Made by a program: the position numbers and the translations under genes. A model generated the notes under the pieces. That model had not been told where the DNA came from. It saw nothing but the letters and a program-made list of their open reading frames with translations, and searched no databases. 64,000 nucleotides of DNA, taken from positions 1 through 64,000 of the forward strand of contig NZ_JAJISC010000002.1 in assembly GCF_024790395.1 (NCBI RefSeq). The letters run 5' to 3'. This DNA comes from Halomonas dongshanensis (lineage in GTDB: Bacteria; Pseudomonadota; Gammaproteobacteria; Pseudomonadales; Halomonadaceae). Positions within the stretch are counted from its first letter, which is position 1, and each line of letters begins with the position of its first letter. This document shows, one piece after another, positions 41,913 to 52,145 of this stretch.

Positions 41913-42974
41913 ATGGCTCAAGACGATAATCGTAACAAAGCGCTCAACGCGGCACTGGCGCAGATCGACCGTCAATTCGGTAAAGGCACCGTGATGCGCC
42001 TGGGCGACGCCCCGCGCGTGGTCATGCCGTCGGTGTCCACTGGCTCTTTGGGACTCGATATCGCGCTTGGCATTGGCGGACTGCCGTTTGGCCGCGTGGT
42101 CGAAATCTTCGGCCCGGAATCCTCGGGTAAGACCACGCTTACGCTGTCGGTCATTGCCCAGGCGCAGCGCCAAGGCAAGGTCTGTGCCTTCGTCGATGCC
42201 GAGCACGCGCTTGACCCGAGCTACGCCGAGAAGCTCGGCGTCAATCTCGATGACCTGCTGGTCTCTCAGCCGGATACCGGCGAGCAGGCGCTCGAAATCA
42301 CCGACATGCTGGTGCGCTCCGGTGGTGTCGACGTCATCATCATCGACTCCGTGGCCGCACTCACGCCGCGCGCCGAGATCGAGGGCGAGATGGGCGACTC
42401 CCACGTGGGCCTGCAGGCGCGTTTGATGTCTCAGGCGCTGCGTAAGATCACTGGCAACATCAAAAACGCCAACTGTCTGGTGGTGTTCATCAACCAGATC
42501 CGCATGAAGATCGGCGTGATGTTTGGCAGCCCCGAAACCACTACCGGTGGTAACGCGCTCAAGTTCTACTCCAGCGTACGCCTAGATATTCGCCGTACAG
42601 GTTCGGTGAAAAGTGGCGACGAGGTCACCGGTAACGAGACCCGGGTGAAAGTGGTCAAGAACAAGGTGGCGCCGCCGTTCCGTCAGGCCGAATTCCAGAT
42701 ACTCTACGGCAAGGGCATCTATCACGCCGGTGAGGTCATCGATCTGGGCGTGCAGTGCAACTTGGTCGACAAGGCCGGTGCCTGGTACAGCTATAAAGGC
42801 ACCAAGATCGGCCAAGGCAAGGCCAACGCTGCACAGCACTTGGAAGACAACCCGGCCACCATGGAAGAGATCGAGAGCCAGATTCGCGCTCAGCTGCTCT
42901 CCACGCCCGAGCCGAAGAAAGAAGAAGCCGCTCCCGCCGGTGGTATCGACGACGCCGACGACGATCTGCTTTAA
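41913..42974 (+). CDS. recA: Recombinase RecA
   Basis: The ATG after GAGAAGG gives 353 residues. The protein forms ATP-dependent filaments on single-stranded DNA, drives strand exchange and stimulates LexA self-cleavage. Walker A is [15 protein letters not shown] near residue 67, followed by [36 protein letters not shown] (Walker B and loop 1), [19 protein letters not shown] and a C-terminal acidic tail (DDADDDLL). It is controlled by the LexA box just upstream. recX follows after 21 bases. Confidence 0.98.
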   Translation: MAQDDNRNKALNAALAQIDRQFGKGTVMRLGDAPRVVMPSVSTGSLGLDIALGIGGLPFGRVVEIFGPESSGKTTLTLSVIAQAQRQGKVCAFVDAEHALDPSYAEKLGVNLDDLLVSQPDTGEQALEITDMLVRSGGVDVIIIDSVAALTPRAEIEGEMGDSHVGLQARLMSQALRKITGNIKNANCLVVFINQIRMKIGVMFGSPETTTGGNALKFYSSVRLDIRRTGSVKSGDEVTGNETRVKVVKNKVAPPFRQAEFQILYGKGIYHAGEVIDLGVQCNLVDKAGAWYSYKGTKIGQGKANAAQHLEDNPATMEEIESQIRAQLLSTPEPKKEEAAPAGGIDDADDDLL

Positions 42975-42995
42975 CGCTTGGCGCCGGAGCTTTCG

Positions 42996-43463
42996 ATGAC
43001 CACGCCCCAGAGCACGCCCCGCGAGATCGCCATTGGCCTGCTGGCTCGGCGCGAACACTCCCGCGCCGAGCTTGCCCAGCGTCTGGGGCGACACGGGTTC
43101 GAGGCGTCGGCCATCGATGCATGCCTGGATGCGCTGATCGAGCAGGGCTTACAGTCCGATCAGCGCTTTGCCGAGAGTTTCGTGCGCTCGCGCCTGCAGC
43201 GCGGCCAAGGCACCATTCGTATCACTGGAGAGCTGCGCCAGCGCGGCGTCGATAACGCTGTCATCAAGGCTGCGCTCAGTGATGTCGAAGCGGCCGAGCA
43301 GGTCGACTGGTTCGAACTTGCCCACCATACGCTTGCGCGGCGCTTCACCTCGCCCGGTGCGGATAGGAAAGAGCGCGCCCGGCGCGAGCGCTTTCTCGCC
43401 ACCCGGGGCTTCGATTTCGATCAAATTCGCTACGCTCTAGAGTGTCTCAAAGCCGCCGAATAG
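42996..43463 (+). CDS. recX: RecA regulator RecX
   Basis: The ATG with GGAG about 8 bases upstream gives 155 residues; a TTG 18 bases earlier is less likely. The sequence is a series of three-helix repeats: AIGLLARREHSRAELAQRL, IDACLDALIEQGLQSDQRFAESFVRSR and RGQGTIRITGELRQRGVDNAVIK. These are diagnostic of RecX, which binds the RecA filament groove and limits its growth. It is co-transcribed with recA and so SOS-inducible. The C-terminal FLATRGFDFDQIRYALE is conserved. Confidence 0.95.
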   Translation: MTTPQSTPREIAIGLLARREHSRAELAQRLGRHGFEASAIDACLDALIEQGLQSDQRFAESFVRSRLQRGQGTIRITGELRQRGVDNAVIKAALSDVEAAEQVDWFELAHHTLARRFTSPGADRKERARRERFLATRGFDFDQIRYALECLKAAE

Positions 43464-43518
43464 GCGCGCTGACGCTCATCTACGCTCGGTTTTTCACTTC
43501 TCGCCCTTATTCCCCCAC

Positions 43519-43546
43519 TTTAGTCGTTTGACAACTGCGCTATAAT
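43519..43546 (+). promoter_or_regulatory. Predicted alaS promoter
   Basis: A perfect -10 TATAAT at 43541–43546 is preceded at 16 bases by a weak -35 TTTAGT (43519–43524). A TTGACA at 43528 is too close to act with this -10. Transcription would begin near 43553, about 68 bases before alaS. Confidence 0.55.
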
Positions 43547-43620
43547 GGTCGCTTTGCGACCTCCTCGGGTAGCGGCAAATAGCGCCCAGGGGCATCACGC
43601 TTTCTCGTCACGGATACCCT

Positions 43621-46230
43621 ATGAAAAGCGCAGAAATCAGAAACGCCTTTTTATCCTTCTTCGAAGAGCAAGGGCATACCATCGTGCCCACGAGCTCGCT
43701 AGTACCGGGTAACGACCCGACGCTGCTGTTCACCAATGCAGGTATGGTGCCGTTCAAAGACGTCTTCCTAGGTCGCGACCCGCGCCCCTACGTGCGCGCC
43801 ACCTCTGCTCAGCGCTGCGTGCGCGCCGGGGGCAAGCACAACGACCTCGACAACGTCGGCTATACCGCGCGCCACCACACCTTCTTCGAAATGCTGGGTA
43901 ACTTCAGCTTCGGTGACTATTTCAAGCGTGATGCCATTCGCTTTGCCTGGACATTCCTGACCGAAACGCTGGGCCTGCCCAAAGAGAAGCTCTGGGTCAC
44001 CGTTCACATCAGCGATGACGAGGCCGAGCGTATCTGGAAAGACGAAGTGGGCATCGACCCCGAGCGTTTCTCCAAACTCGACGAGGACAACTTCTGGCAG
44101 ATGGGCGACACTGGCCCCTGTGGCCCCAGCTCCGAGATCTTCTTCGATCACGGTGCCGATGTTTGGGGCGGCCCGCCTGGAAGCCCCGAAGAGGACGGTG
44201 ACCGCTACATCGAGATCTGGAACCTGGTCTTCATGCAGTTCGATCGCGATGCAGAGGGCAACCTGAACCCGCTGCCCAAGCCCTCCATCGATACCGGGAT
44301 GGGGCTCGAGCGCGTGGCAGCCGTGCTGCAGGGCGTGCACTCCAACTACGAAATCGATCTGTTCCAGAACCTGCTGGCAGCAGCGGCCAAGGCCACCGGC
44401 CATGCGGATACTGCGGCGCCTTCGCTACGCGTCATCGCCGACCATATCCGCTCCTGTGCTTTCTTGATCGCCGATGGCGTGATGCCCTCCAATGAAGGCC
44501 GTGGCTACGTGTTGCGTCGGATCATTCGTCGCGCCATTCGTCACGGGCATAAGCTCGGCGCTGCCGAGCCGTTCTTCCACTCTCTGGTGGATGCCCTGGA
44601 TGCCGAGATGGGCGAGGCCTACCCCGAGCTTCGCGCAGCACGCGAGCAGATCGCCCGCGTGCTGCTCAAAGAGGAGGAGCAGTTCGCCCGCACGCTGGAT
44701 CATGGTATGGGGCTACTCAACGCCGCCCTCGAAGCGCTCGACGGCGAGGTCCTGCCCGGTGAGACCGTGTTCAAGCTCTACGACACCTACGGTTTCCCCT
44801 TTGACCTCACCGCCGATGTTTGCCGCGAGCGCGGCGTGACGCTGGACGAAGCGGGCTTCAATCGCGAGCTCGATGCGCAGCGCGAGCGCGCCCGCGCCGC
44901 CAGCCAGTTCGGCGCCGACTATAGCGCCAGCATCGAGCTCGAAGGCAGTACGGCCTTCACGGGCTACGACCGCCTGGAAGATCGCGCCAAGGTAACCGCG
45001 CTGGTCGACGGTGAAGGCAACGCCTTGGCCGCGCTGGAGGCGGGGCAGAAGGGCACTGTCGTGCTCGAACGCACGCCTTTTTACGGCGAGTCCGGCGGGC
45101 AGGTGGGTGATACCGGCTACCTCTACGTCGAGGGCGGTCGCTTTCAGGTGACCGACACGCAAAAGCAGAGCGGTCATCACCTCCACCAGGGCATCATGGT
45201 CGAGGGCAGCCTCGCCGTGGGCGCCGAGGTGCGCGGCGAAGTCGACGCCTCACTGCGCCAAGCCACGGTGCGCAACCACTCGGCCACCCACCTGCTGCAC
45301 AAGGCGCTGCGCCTGGTTCTGGGCGATCACGTCCAGCAGAAAGGCTCGCTGGTCACCGCCGAGCGCCTGCGCTTCGATTTCAGCCACTTCGAGCCGATGA
45401 CGCCGGAGCAGTTGGTCGAGGTCGAACGCCTGGTCAACGAGCAGATATTGGCCAACGCCCCGACCCGCACCGAGCAGATGTCGCTCGACGACGCCAAGGC
45501 AAAAGGAGCGGCGGCCCTGTTCGAGGCCAAGTACGCCGATAGCGTGCGCGTGCTCACCATCGGCGCGGACGACTTCTCCATCGAGCTTTGCGGGGGCACC
45601 CACGTTGCCCGTAGCGGCGATATCGGCTGCTGCCATATCGTCAGCGAAGTGGGAATCGCGTCCGGCGTGCGGCGTATCGAGGCCATCACCGGCGAGAACG
45701 CGTTGGCCTACTTCGCCGAGCAGGAGCAGCGCCTTGCCCGCCTTGGCGAGCGCTTGAAGACCAAGCCCGAGCAGCTCGAAAACCGCGTCGATGCGCTCGT
45801 CGAGCGCAATCGCTCGCTGGAAAAAGAGCTCGAGCGGCTCAAAGCCAAGCTTGCCAGCGCTGCAGGCAGCGACCTGTTGAGCGCCGCGCGTGAGATCAAC
45901 GGCGTCAAGCTGTTAGCGACCGAGCTCGAAGGCGTCTCGGGTAAGGATCTGCGTGGCATGCTCGATCAGCTCAAGAGCAAAATCGGCTCCGGCGTCATCA
46001 TCCTCGGCGTGGCCGATACTGAGGCAGGCAAGGTCAGCCTCATCGCTGGTGTGACGCCGGATTTGACTGCTCGCGTCAAGGCCGGTGAGCTGGTCAATCA
46101 CGTCGCCTCGCAGGTGGGCGGCAAAGGCGGCGGTCGCCCGGACATGGCCCAGGCCGGCGGCAGCCAGCCAGAGGCGCTAGGTAGCGCGCTCGATAGCGTC
46201 CCCGCATGGCTTGCCGACGTGCTTGGATAA
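43621..46230 (+). CDS. alaS: Alanyl-tRNA synthetase
   Basis: This 869-residue enzyme charges tRNA-Ala. The class II catalytic core occupies the first ~440 residues ([64 protein letters not shown] [16 protein letters not shown]). The editing domain has [11 protein letters not shown] and [14 protein letters not shown] as zinc and catalytic motifs. The C-Ala domain ends [15 protein letters not shown]. Length is normal. A terminator follows, separating it from lysC. Confidence 0.97.
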   Translation: MKSAEIRNAFLSFFEEQGHTIVPTSSLVPGNDPTLLFTNAGMVPFKDVFLGRDPRPYVRATSAQRCVRAGGKHNDLDNVGYTARHHTFFEMLGNFSFGDYFKRDAIRFAWTFLTETLGLPKEKLWVTVHISDDEAERIWKDEVGIDPERFSKLDEDNFWQMGDTGPCGPSSEIFFDHGADVWGGPPGSPEEDGDRYIEIWNLVFMQFDRDAEGNLNPLPKPSIDTGMGLERVAAVLQGVHSNYEIDLFQNLLAAAAKATGHADTAAPSLRVIADHIRSCAFLIADGVMPSNEGRGYVLRRIIRRAIRHGHKLGAAEPFFHSLVDALDAEMGEAYPELRAAREQIARVLLKEEEQFARTLDHGMGLLNAALEALDGEVLPGETVFKLYDTYGFPFDLTADVCRERGVTLDEAGFNRELDAQRERARAASQFGADYSASIELEGSTAFTGYDRLEDRAKVTALVDGEGNALAALEAGQKGTVVLERTPFYGESGGQVGDTGYLYVEGGRFQVTDTQKQSGHHLHQGIMVEGSLAVGAEVRGEVDASLRQATVRNHSATHLLHKALRLVLGDHVQQKGSLVTAERLRFDFSHFEPMTPEQLVEVERLVNEQILANAPTRTEQMSLDDAKAKGAAALFEAKYADSVRVLTIGADDFSIELCGGTHVARSGDIGCCHIVSEVGIASGVRRIEAITGENALAYFAEQEQRLARLGERLKTKPEQLENRVDALVERNRSLEKELERLKAKLASAAGSDLLSAAREINGVKLLATELEGVSGKDLRGMLDQLKSKIGSGVIILGVADTEAGKVSLIAGVTPDLTARVKAGELVNHVASQVGGKGGGRPDMAQAGGSQPEALGSALDSVPAWLADVLG

Positions 46231-46238
46231 GCGAAGGT

Positions 46239-46275
46239 AAAAGGGCCGGTATCGCCAAGGCGACCGGCCTTTTTA
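46239..46275 (+). terminator. Terminator after alaS
   Basis: AAAAGGGCCGGT and ACCGGCCTTTTT pair around an inner CGCC-AA-GGCG stem, giving a long hairpin with a T tail 9 bases after the alaS stop. Confidence 0.92.
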
Positions 46276-46352
46276 CGTGAGCGCGGCAGCCAAACGAGTA
46301 CCCTGCACAAAAAGACATCCACCCTTGCGAACAACAGAGGAAACGACGGTAT

Positions 46353-47603
46353 ATGGCATTATATGTACAGAAGTTCGGCGGTACCTCGGTGGGCTCGGTA
46401 GAGCGCATCAAGGCCGTGGCGGAAAAGGTCAAGGGCTTTCGCGACCAGGGCCATCAGGTCGTGGTCGTCGTCTCGGCAATGAGCGGTGAAACCAATCGCT
46501 TGACCGAGATGGCACACGCCATCAACGACGATCCCACCCCGCGTGAGATGGATATGCTGCTCTCCACCGGCGAGCAGGTGACCATCTCCTTGCTAGCCAT
46601 GGCGCTTCAGCAGTTGGGTGTTCCCGCGACGTCCCACACCGGCGCACAGGTGGGTATCCATACCGACAGCGCCTACACCAAGGCGCGTATTCAGCGCATC
46701 GAAACCGAAGATCTACGCGCCGATCTCGACGCTGGTCAGGTCGTGGTCGTTGCCGGTTTCCAGGGGGTCGACGAAGACGGCAATATCACCACCTTGGGGC
46801 GTGGCGGCTCGGATACCACCGGGGTGGCTCTGGCCGCGGCGCTGAAGGCCGACGAGTGCCAGATCTACACCGACGTGGATGGCGTCTATACCACCGACCC
46901 GCGCGTCTGCTCCAAGGCTCAGCGCCTGGAGAGCATCACCGTCGAGGAGATGCTCGAGCTTGCAAGCCTTGGCTCGAAAGTACTGCAGATTCGCGCCGTC
47001 GAATTCGCCGGCAAGTACAACGTTCCGCTACGGGTGCTCTCTTCCTTCGAAGAAGGCCCCGGTACCCTGATTGTTGCTGATTCCGACCAAGACGAGGACT
47101 CCATGGAAGAACCGCTGATCTCTGGCATCGCCTTTACCAAGAACGAAGCAAAACTCACGCTGCTCCATACCCCAGACGTGCCGGGCGTTGCCTCGCGCAT
47201 TTTAGGACCGATCGCCGACGCCAACATCGAAGTCGATATGATCGTGCAAAATGTAGCCCCAGCTGGTGACTACACCGATTTCACCTTCACCGTAGCCAAA
47301 GGCGACTACAAAGCGACCAAGCGCATTCTGGAAGAGAAGGTGATTCCGGATCTGGGCGGCGGCGAGCTGCGCGGCGACGACAACATCGCCAAGGTATCGC
47401 TCGTGGGTGTGGGCATGCGCTCGCACGCCGGTGTGGCCTCTAAAATGTTCCGTGTCCTGGCCGATGAGAACGTCAACATCCGTATGGTGTCGACCTCCGA
47501 AATCAAAATTTCGGTGGTGATCGACGAGAAGCATATGGAGCTTGCGGTCAACGCGCTGCATAAAGCGTTCGGTTTGGATAAATCGGATGTAGAATCCGAA
47601 TAA
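46353..47603 (+). CDS. lysC: Aspartate kinase
   Basis: This 416-residue enzyme phosphorylates aspartate at the entry to lysine, threonine, methionine and ectoine synthesis. ALYVQKFGGTSVGSVERIK is the kinase signature at the N-terminus. GGSDTTGVALAAALKADECQIYTDVDGVYTTDPR closes the catalytic domain. Two ACT domains follow from ~residue 265 (LLHTPDVPGVASRILGPI and VGVGMRSHAGVASKMFRVLAD), with the QNVAP and STSEIKIS segments of lysine/threonine-inhibited alpha/beta-type enzymes. In halophiles this flux also feeds ectoine. The order alaS–lysC–csrA is conserved in gammaproteobacteria. Confidence 0.97.
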   Translation: MALYVQKFGGTSVGSVERIKAVAEKVKGFRDQGHQVVVVVSAMSGETNRLTEMAHAINDDPTPREMDMLLSTGEQVTISLLAMALQQLGVPATSHTGAQVGIHTDSAYTKARIQRIETEDLRADLDAGQVVVVAGFQGVDEDGNITTLGRGGSDTTGVALAAALKADECQIYTDVDGVYTTDPRVCSKAQRLESITVEEMLELASLGSKVLQIRAVEFAGKYNVPLRVLSSFEEGPGTLIVADSDQDEDSMEEPLISGIAFTKNEAKLTLLHTPDVPGVASRILGPIADANIEVDMIVQNVAPAGDYTDFTFTVAKGDYKATKRILEEKVIPDLGGGELRGDDNIAKVSLVGVGMRSHAGVASKMFRVLADENVNIRMVSTSEIKISVVIDEKHMELAVNALHKAFGLDKSDVESE

Positions 47604-47798
47604 CAACTCGGCCTTAAATCTTCTACGCTGAAGAAGTACTCGCTGCCAAGAGTGGTGGGCTTTCTTTCAACGGGAGTTTAAGGTGTCATGGTGCCTGAGC
47701 CATTGGTGGCAGATGGCGCCATGCCTCATAATGGGCGTGGTGCCGTCACTGGCGGACACCTCCCGTTGTCACAAAAACGTCTGAGAAGGAGATCAGCC

Positions 47799-47987
47799 AT
47801 GCTCATCCTGACTCGCCGCGTCGGCGAAACCCTCATGATCGGTGATGAGATCACCGTTACGGTTCTTGGTGTAAAAGGCAATCAAGTGCGTATCGGTGTC
47901 AACGCGCCCAAGGATGTCGCGGTGCATCGTGAAGAGATCTATCAGCGCATTCAGCGCGAACGCGATAGCGAAGTAGAAGCCAAGTAA
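47799..47987 (+). CDS. csrA: Carbon storage regulator CsrA (RsmA)
   Basis: This 62-residue RNA-binding dimer starts at an ATG 8 bases after GAAGGAG; a longer in-frame extension to 47688 is not part of the family. [18 protein letters not shown] at the N-terminus supplies the L4/R6/R7 RNA contacts. [22 protein letters not shown] contains the R44-equivalent and helix. It represses translation by covering GGA-bearing ribosome sites and is itself sequestered by GGA-rich RNAs. The strong candidate for such an RNA lies at 36238–36407 in this window. Confidence 0.97.
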   Translation: MLILTRRVGETLMIGDEITVTVLGVKGNQVRIGVNAPKDVAVHREEIYQRIQRERDSEVEAK

Positions 47988-48225
47988 TCCCCGATAAGAG
48001 ATAAGTGGTAGCCCCAAGCCCAGAAAGAGTTACAGCGAGCTTAGTGGGGTCGCAATGGCACTTGTAGAAGCACCGTAAAGAAGGTGCCGTACGCCGCGTA
48101 GTGCACCGCCTGCGTCGCGCCCACCGTAGGGCGCTTGAGCGGTAAGTCGAGGAAGGCGCGAAAAAAATCGGCACAAGACTGGACAGTGGTCAGCAGAATC
48201 GGTAATATTCGCGCCGTGCCGTTAA

Positions 48226-48318
48226 GGAGAGGTGGCCGAGTGGCTGAAGGCGCTCCCCTGCTAAGGGAGTATAGGGTTTATAGCCCTATCGAGGGTTCGA
48301 ATCCCTCCCTCTCCGCCA
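48226..48318 (+). tRNA. tRNA-Ser (anticodon GCU)
   Basis: This 93-base tRNA has acceptor GGAGAGG pairing with CCTCTCC, the long variable arm typical of serine tRNAs (GTATAGGG…CCCTATC), anticodon loop CTGCTAA between CTCCC and GGGAG, a GTTCGAATC T-loop and an encoded CCA. It reads AGC/AGU codons. The csrA–tRNA-Ser–tRNA-Arg order is common in gammaproteobacteria. Confidence 0.96.
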
Positions 48319-48339
48319 AACGACACGGATTGAAGATAA

Positions 48340-48416
48340 GCGCCCGTAGCTCAGCTGGATAGAGTACCTGACTACGAATCAGGTGGTCGGAGGTTCGAAT
48401 CCTCCCGGGCGCGCCA
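48340..48416 (+). tRNA. tRNA-Arg (anticodon ACG), copy 1
   Basis: This 77-base tRNA has acceptor GCGCCCG/CGGGCGC, anticodon loop CTACGAA between CCTGA and TCAGG, T-arm GGAGGTTCGAATCCTCC and an encoded CCA. The A34 would be edited to inosine to read CGU/CGC/CGA. It lies 21 bases after tRNA-Ser. Confidence 0.96.
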
Positions 48417-48512
48417 TCTTCACCCAGCATTGAAAACGATTTTTTCGATGTCTGGACAGGTGCTAAGAGTTCGTGTAATATAAAGCTCTTGTAAATCAGT
48501 GCCTTAAGTTAA

Positions 48513-48589
48513 GCGCCCGTAGCTCAGCTGGATAGAGTACCTGACTACGAATCAGGTGGTCGGAGGTTCGAATCCTCCCGGGCGCGCCA
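48513..48589 (+). tRNA. tRNA-Arg (anticodon ACG), copy 2
   Basis: This tRNA is identical over all 77 bases to the copy at 48340–48416. The 96-base spacer between them is AT-rich and contains nothing else I recognise. A terminator follows 7 bases after the CCA. Confidence 0.96.
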
Positions 48590-48595
48590 GATTCA

Positions 48596-48626
48596 AAAGC
48601 CCGCTCTCATCGAGAGCGGGCTTTCT
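48596..48626 (+). terminator. Terminator of the tRNA cluster
   Basis: AAAGCCCGCTCT-CATCG-AGAGCGGGCTTT followed by CT and a short T stretch forms a strong hairpin directly after the second tRNA-Arg. Confidence 0.88.
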
Positions 48627-48767
48627 GTATCTTGGGCGATACGCCCAGGCATACCGTATTTTGTCCTACCGTTTTATATTTTCATATCGCTGTTTGTTGG
48701 CTTCGGCCGTACGCTTGTTTCTAGCCAGGTACCGATGGCTCGCGCCGGTGCCTTGCGATCGTGTAGA

Positions 48768-48801
48768 GCGCCCTCCGCTTAGGCGGTTGGGCGCTTTTTT
48801 T
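48768..48801 (+). terminator. Second plus-strand terminator before dusC
   Basis: AGCGCCC and GGGCGCT enclose an inner CCGC-TTAG-GCGG stem and are followed by seven T residues. On the minus strand no T run follows, so it does not serve dusC. It either backs up the tRNA terminator or ends a short transcript from about 48640 onward. Confidence 0.85.
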
Positions 48802-48806
48802 GCGCG

Positions 48807-49784
48807 TCACTCGTCGGGCGTTAGGTTCGTCAGCAGCGTGTCGAGCTCGGTGATGCGCTTGACGCGCTGAAAGTGGATATCGGCCTCGGCGTTGCCTTGG
48901 CGCATTTGGGCTAGCCACTGCTTCATCAGCGACGTCACGATGCGCTCGGGAAGCGTTTGGCGCTGGATGGCGGCGTAGGCCTTTAGCACGCTTGCGCGCA
49001 TCGTCCAGGTGGTTTCGGGTAGGCATTCGCCAGTCGCTTGCCAGTGACGAATGCGCGGGGCGAGCCAGGGGTCGGCCAGGGCGCTGCGCCCCAGCATGAC
49101 GTCGCTGCAGCCCGAGAGCGTGCGCGCCTTCCAGTAGTCGGCTAGCGTCCAGATATCGCCGTTGGCGACCACGGGGATGGCGACGCTCTGGCGTACCTTG
49201 TTGATCCACTCCCAGTGCGCCGGAGGGCGATAGCCCTCATCACGAGTACGCCCGTGCACTACCAGGCGCTTGGCGCCGCCTGCCTCGGTTGCCTGCGCGC
49301 AGGCCGTCGCCAAGCGGCGATTCGAGAAGCCTAGGCGAATCTTTGCCGTTACCGGAATGGCGCCGTCCACGGCCTGCGATACGGCGCGCACCACGCGATA
49401 GACGCGCTCGGGGTCGCGTAGGAGCGAGGCACCGCCATCGTGGCGGTTGACCAGCTTGGCCGGGCAGCCAAAGTTCAAGTCGAGGCTAACAGCGCCAAGC
49501 GCTACGGCCTGGCGCGCGTTATCGGCCAGCGCCTCGGGCACCGACCCCAGTAACTGCAAGTGCACCGGTATGCCGCTTGGTGTGGTGACGCTCTCTTGGG
49601 CAAGCTCGGGGCAATGCTTGTAGAACACCCGCGGCGGGAGTCGAGTGTCCACCACGCGGACGAATTCGGTTACCGTCCAATCAAAGCCTGGCTCGCGGGT
49701 CAAAAGATCGCGCGTTAGCGCATCGATGACCCCTTCCATTGGCGCAAGGCCAATTTCTCCAGTATGTAGTAAGTTAACAACCAT
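48807..49784 (-). CDS. dusC: tRNA-dihydrouridine(16) synthase DusC
   Basis: The ATG at 49784 gives 325 residues; an ATG at 49838 would add 18 residues not typical of the family. GLAPMEGVIDALTRDLL at the N-terminus, FVRVVDTRLPPRVFYKHCPEL, LDLNFGCPAKLVNRHDGGAS with the catalytic Cys, VHGRTRDEGYRPP and PVVANGDIWTLADY place it in the Dus family. The long first-domain insert and the SGCSDVMLGRSAL segment match DusC, which reduces U16 of tRNAs with FMN and NADPH. It is divergent from oadG. Confidence 0.93.
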   Translation of the reverse strand: MVVNLLHTGEIGLAPMEGVIDALTRDLLTREPGFDWTVTEFVRVVDTRLPPRVFYKHCPELAQESVTTPSGIPVHLQLLGSVPEALADNARQAVALGAVSLDLNFGCPAKLVNRHDGGASLLRDPERVYRVVRAVSQAVDGAIPVTAKIRLGFSNRRLATACAQATEAGGAKRLVVHGRTRDEGYRPPAHWEWINKVRQSVAIPVVANGDIWTLADYWKARTLSGCSDVMLGRSALADPWLAPRIRHWQATGECLPETTWTMRASVLKAYAAIQRQTLPERIVTSLMKQWLAQMRQGNAEADIHFQRVKRITELDTLLTNLTPDE

Positions 49785-49911
49785 GGTGTTTGCGTCAGGG
49801 CGATTGCTTAATGGCCAGGGGCTGGCAGAGTAGAGCATTCACCCGGTGGCGCCAAGCGCCCTACGAACGTCATGTTCAGCCGTTAGAAAAAAGATAACGC
49901 GAGGTTTTGTG

Positions 49912-50163
49912 ATGCAGGATACCGATCTACTTCAGGATGGTTTGGCCCTTATGGGTCTGGGGATGGGGGTGGTGTTTGTTTTTCTTACCCTTTTGGTCGT
50001 TGCCGTGGTGCTGATGTCGCGCCTAGTGCAGCGTTTTGCACCAACGCCAGCGCCTGTGAACGCCAAGCGTGCCCGAGCGCTGAACACTGCAGAGGTCGAC
50101 GAAGAAGTGCTGGCAGTCATTGGTGCTGCAGTGCATCATTATCGGGGTAAGCCACGTTGCTAA
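49912..50163 (+). CDS. oadG: Oxaloacetate decarboxylase gamma subunit
   Basis: The ATG about 7 bases after GCGAGG gives 83 residues. One membrane helix (residues ~14–36, LMGLGMGVVFVFLTLLVVAVVL) is followed by a proline-rich linker and a cytoplasmic tail (NTAEVDEEVLAVIGAAVHHYR) of the type that holds the zinc site and bridges the alpha and beta subunits. Weak conservation is normal for OadG. Position directly upstream of oadA and oadB makes the assignment firm. A longer in-frame start would add a non-homologous leader. Confidence 0.9.
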   Translation: MQDTDLLQDGLALMGLGMGVVFVFLTLLVVAVVLMSRLVQRFAPTPAPVNAKRARALNTAEVDEEVLAVIGAAVHHYRGKPRC

Positions 50164-50255
50164 GTAACGCAGAGGACGCTTGCCTTAGGCGTCATTGCGA
50201 ATTATTTTGTTAAAATTACTAAAAAATAAACAATTTGATACGAGAGCACCCGGTA

Positions 50256-52133
50256 ATGCACACCCCTACGAATACGGATCAGACGAATCATTCCCTCGCT
50301 CGCCGCCCCTTGGGCATCACCGACGTGGTGCTCCGCGACGCGCACCAGTCGCTGTTCGCCACGCGACTGCGCCTCGATGACATGCTGCCGATGGCCGAAA
50401 AGCTCGATCAAGTGGGCTTCTGGTCAATCGAGTCTTGGGGTGGGGCGACCTTCGACGCCTGCATTCGCTATCTCGGCGAAGACCCCTGGGAGCGTATTCG
50501 CGCCCTCAAAGAGGCGATGCCCAACACACCCCAGCAGATGCTTCTGCGCGGCCAGAACCTGCTGGGCTATCGCCACTACGCCGACGACGTGGTCGATCGC
50601 TTCGTCGAGCGCGCCAAAGTCAATGGAGTCGATGTCTTTCGTATCTTCGACGCCATGAACGATCCGCGTAACCTTTCCCGTGCCATTGACGCCGTGCGAC
50701 GGGTCGAAGGGCACGCTCAGGGCACCATCTCCTACACCGTCAGCCCCGTGCACACGCTTGAGAGCTGGGTGGCGCTGGCTAAGCGTATCGTTGCCATGGG
50801 CGCCGACTCGCTGGCGATCAAGGACATGGCGGGATTGCTCACTCCTTATGTCGCCTTCGAGCTGGTGTCGCGTTTGAAGCGTGAGCTTACGGTGCCCGTA
50901 CACCTGCACTGTCACGCGACTACCGGCCTCTCCACCGCGACCATTCTCAAGGCCGTGGAAGCGGGCGTAGACAACGTCGATACCGCTATCTCCTCCATGG
51001 CGATGACCTATGGCCATAGCCCGACTGAGTCGGTCGTGGCGATGCTTCAAGAGAGCGAGCGCGATACCGGCCTCGATTTGAGCCTGCTTGAAGACATTGC
51101 CGGATACTTTCGCGAGGTGCGCAAGAAGTACGCCGCCTTCGAAGGGTCGCTGCGCGGTATCGATTCGCGCATTCTGGTGGCCCAGGTGCCTGGCGGTATG
51201 CTCACCAACATGGAGAGCCAACTCAAGGAGCAGGGCGCGGGCGACAAGCTCGACGAGGTGCTAAGTGAAATTCCGCGTGTGCGCGAGGATCTTGGCTTCA
51301 TTCCCCTCGTCACGCCAACGTCGCAAATGGTGGGCACCCAGGCGGTGATGAACGTGATGATGGGAGAGCGCTACAAGTCCATCTCCAAAGAGGTGCAGTC
51401 GCTACTCAAGGGCGAGTATGGCGCGGCCCCCGCACCGTTCAACGCCGAGCTGCAAAAGCGCGTACTGGGCGATGCCGAACCCATCACCGAGCGCCCGGCC
51501 GATGCGCTTGCCCCCGAGATGCAGCGCCTCACCGCCGAGCTCGACGAAAAATCCCGCGCCGACGGTTTCGCTCTTGCTAAGGGGGAGCGAAAAAGCGATG
51601 ACGTGCTCACGTACGCATTGTTCCCGCAAATCGGCCTGAAGTTTCTGAAAAACCGTGGTGATGCCAGCGCCTTCGAGCCTGCACCGAGCGCTGCGAGCGC
51701 GGTTAAGTCCAATGAGCCAAGCGCTGACAAACCTGCCGCAAAGAGGGCGGCAACGATGGGCCCCGAGACCTATACGGTCAGCCTCAACGGCAAGCGCTTC
51801 GTGGTCGAAGTGGCCGAAGGCGGCGATATCGAGCGGGTGCAAGAGCAAACGACTGACGCGTCTGCATCAGTTGAGTCCAGGTCAAAGACATCTACGTCAG
51901 GGGCATCCAAGCCAGTAGCAAGCGGCGAGACGGTCACCGCGCCGCTTGCCGGTAACATCTTCAAGGTCAACGTACGCGAGGGCGACCAGGTAGCCGAGGG
52001 CGACGTGGTGGTGATCCTCGAGGCGATGAAGATGGAGACCGAAATACGTGCCCAGAGCGCGGGTACCGTCTCCGCCGTCAGGGTAGGCGAGGGCGATAGC
52101 GTGGCCGTCGGCGATACGCTGATCGAACTATAA
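50256..52133 (+). CDS. oadA: Oxaloacetate decarboxylase alpha subunit (biotin protein)
   Basis: The ATG gives 625 residues; a TTG 21 bases upstream is an alternative. The carboxyltransferase domain (residues ~15–280) shows [56 protein letters not shown] and [11 protein letters not shown] with metal-binding His residues. The conserved PyC domain follows. After an alanine/serine-rich linker, the C-terminal biotinyl domain ends [17 protein letters not shown], with the biotinylated Lys in AMKM. It transfers CO2 from oxaloacetate to biotin, and OadB then decarboxylates the biotin while exporting sodium. Confidence 0.96.
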   Translation: MHTPTNTDQTNHSLARRPLGITDVVLRDAHQSLFATRLRLDDMLPMAEKLDQVGFWSIESWGGATFDACIRYLGEDPWERIRALKEAMPNTPQQMLLRGQNLLGYRHYADDVVDRFVERAKVNGVDVFRIFDAMNDPRNLSRAIDAVRRVEGHAQGTISYTVSPVHTLESWVALAKRIVAMGADSLAIKDMAGLLTPYVAFELVSRLKRELTVPVHLHCHATTGLSTATILKAVEAGVDNVDTAISSMAMTYGHSPTESVVAMLQESERDTGLDLSLLEDIAGYFREVRKKYAAFEGSLRGIDSRILVAQVPGGMLTNMESQLKEQGAGDKLDEVLSEIPRVREDLGFIPLVTPTSQMVGTQAVMNVMMGERYKSISKEVQSLLKGEYGAAPAPFNAELQKRVLGDAEPITERPADALAPEMQRLTAELDEKSRADGFALAKGERKSDDVLTYALFPQIGLKFLKNRGDASAFEPAPSAASAVKSNEPSADKPAAKRAATMGPETYTVSLNGKRFVVEVAEGGDIERVQEQTTDASASVESRSKTSTSGASKPVASGETVTAPLAGNIFKVNVREGDQVAEGDVVVILEAMKMETEIRAQSAGTVSAVRVGEGDSVAVGDTLIEL

Positions 52134-52145
52134 GGGCGCGGCGAC

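Noticed and set aside
43528..43546. TTGACA followed by TATAAT upstream of alaS as a consensus promoter
   Set aside because: The two hexamers are only 7 bases apart, so they cannot act as a -35/-10 pair. A weaker -35 at 43519 was used instead.
48135..48362. 75-codon open frame across the tRNA-Ser gene
   Set aside because: It overlaps a complete tRNA and has no coding character.
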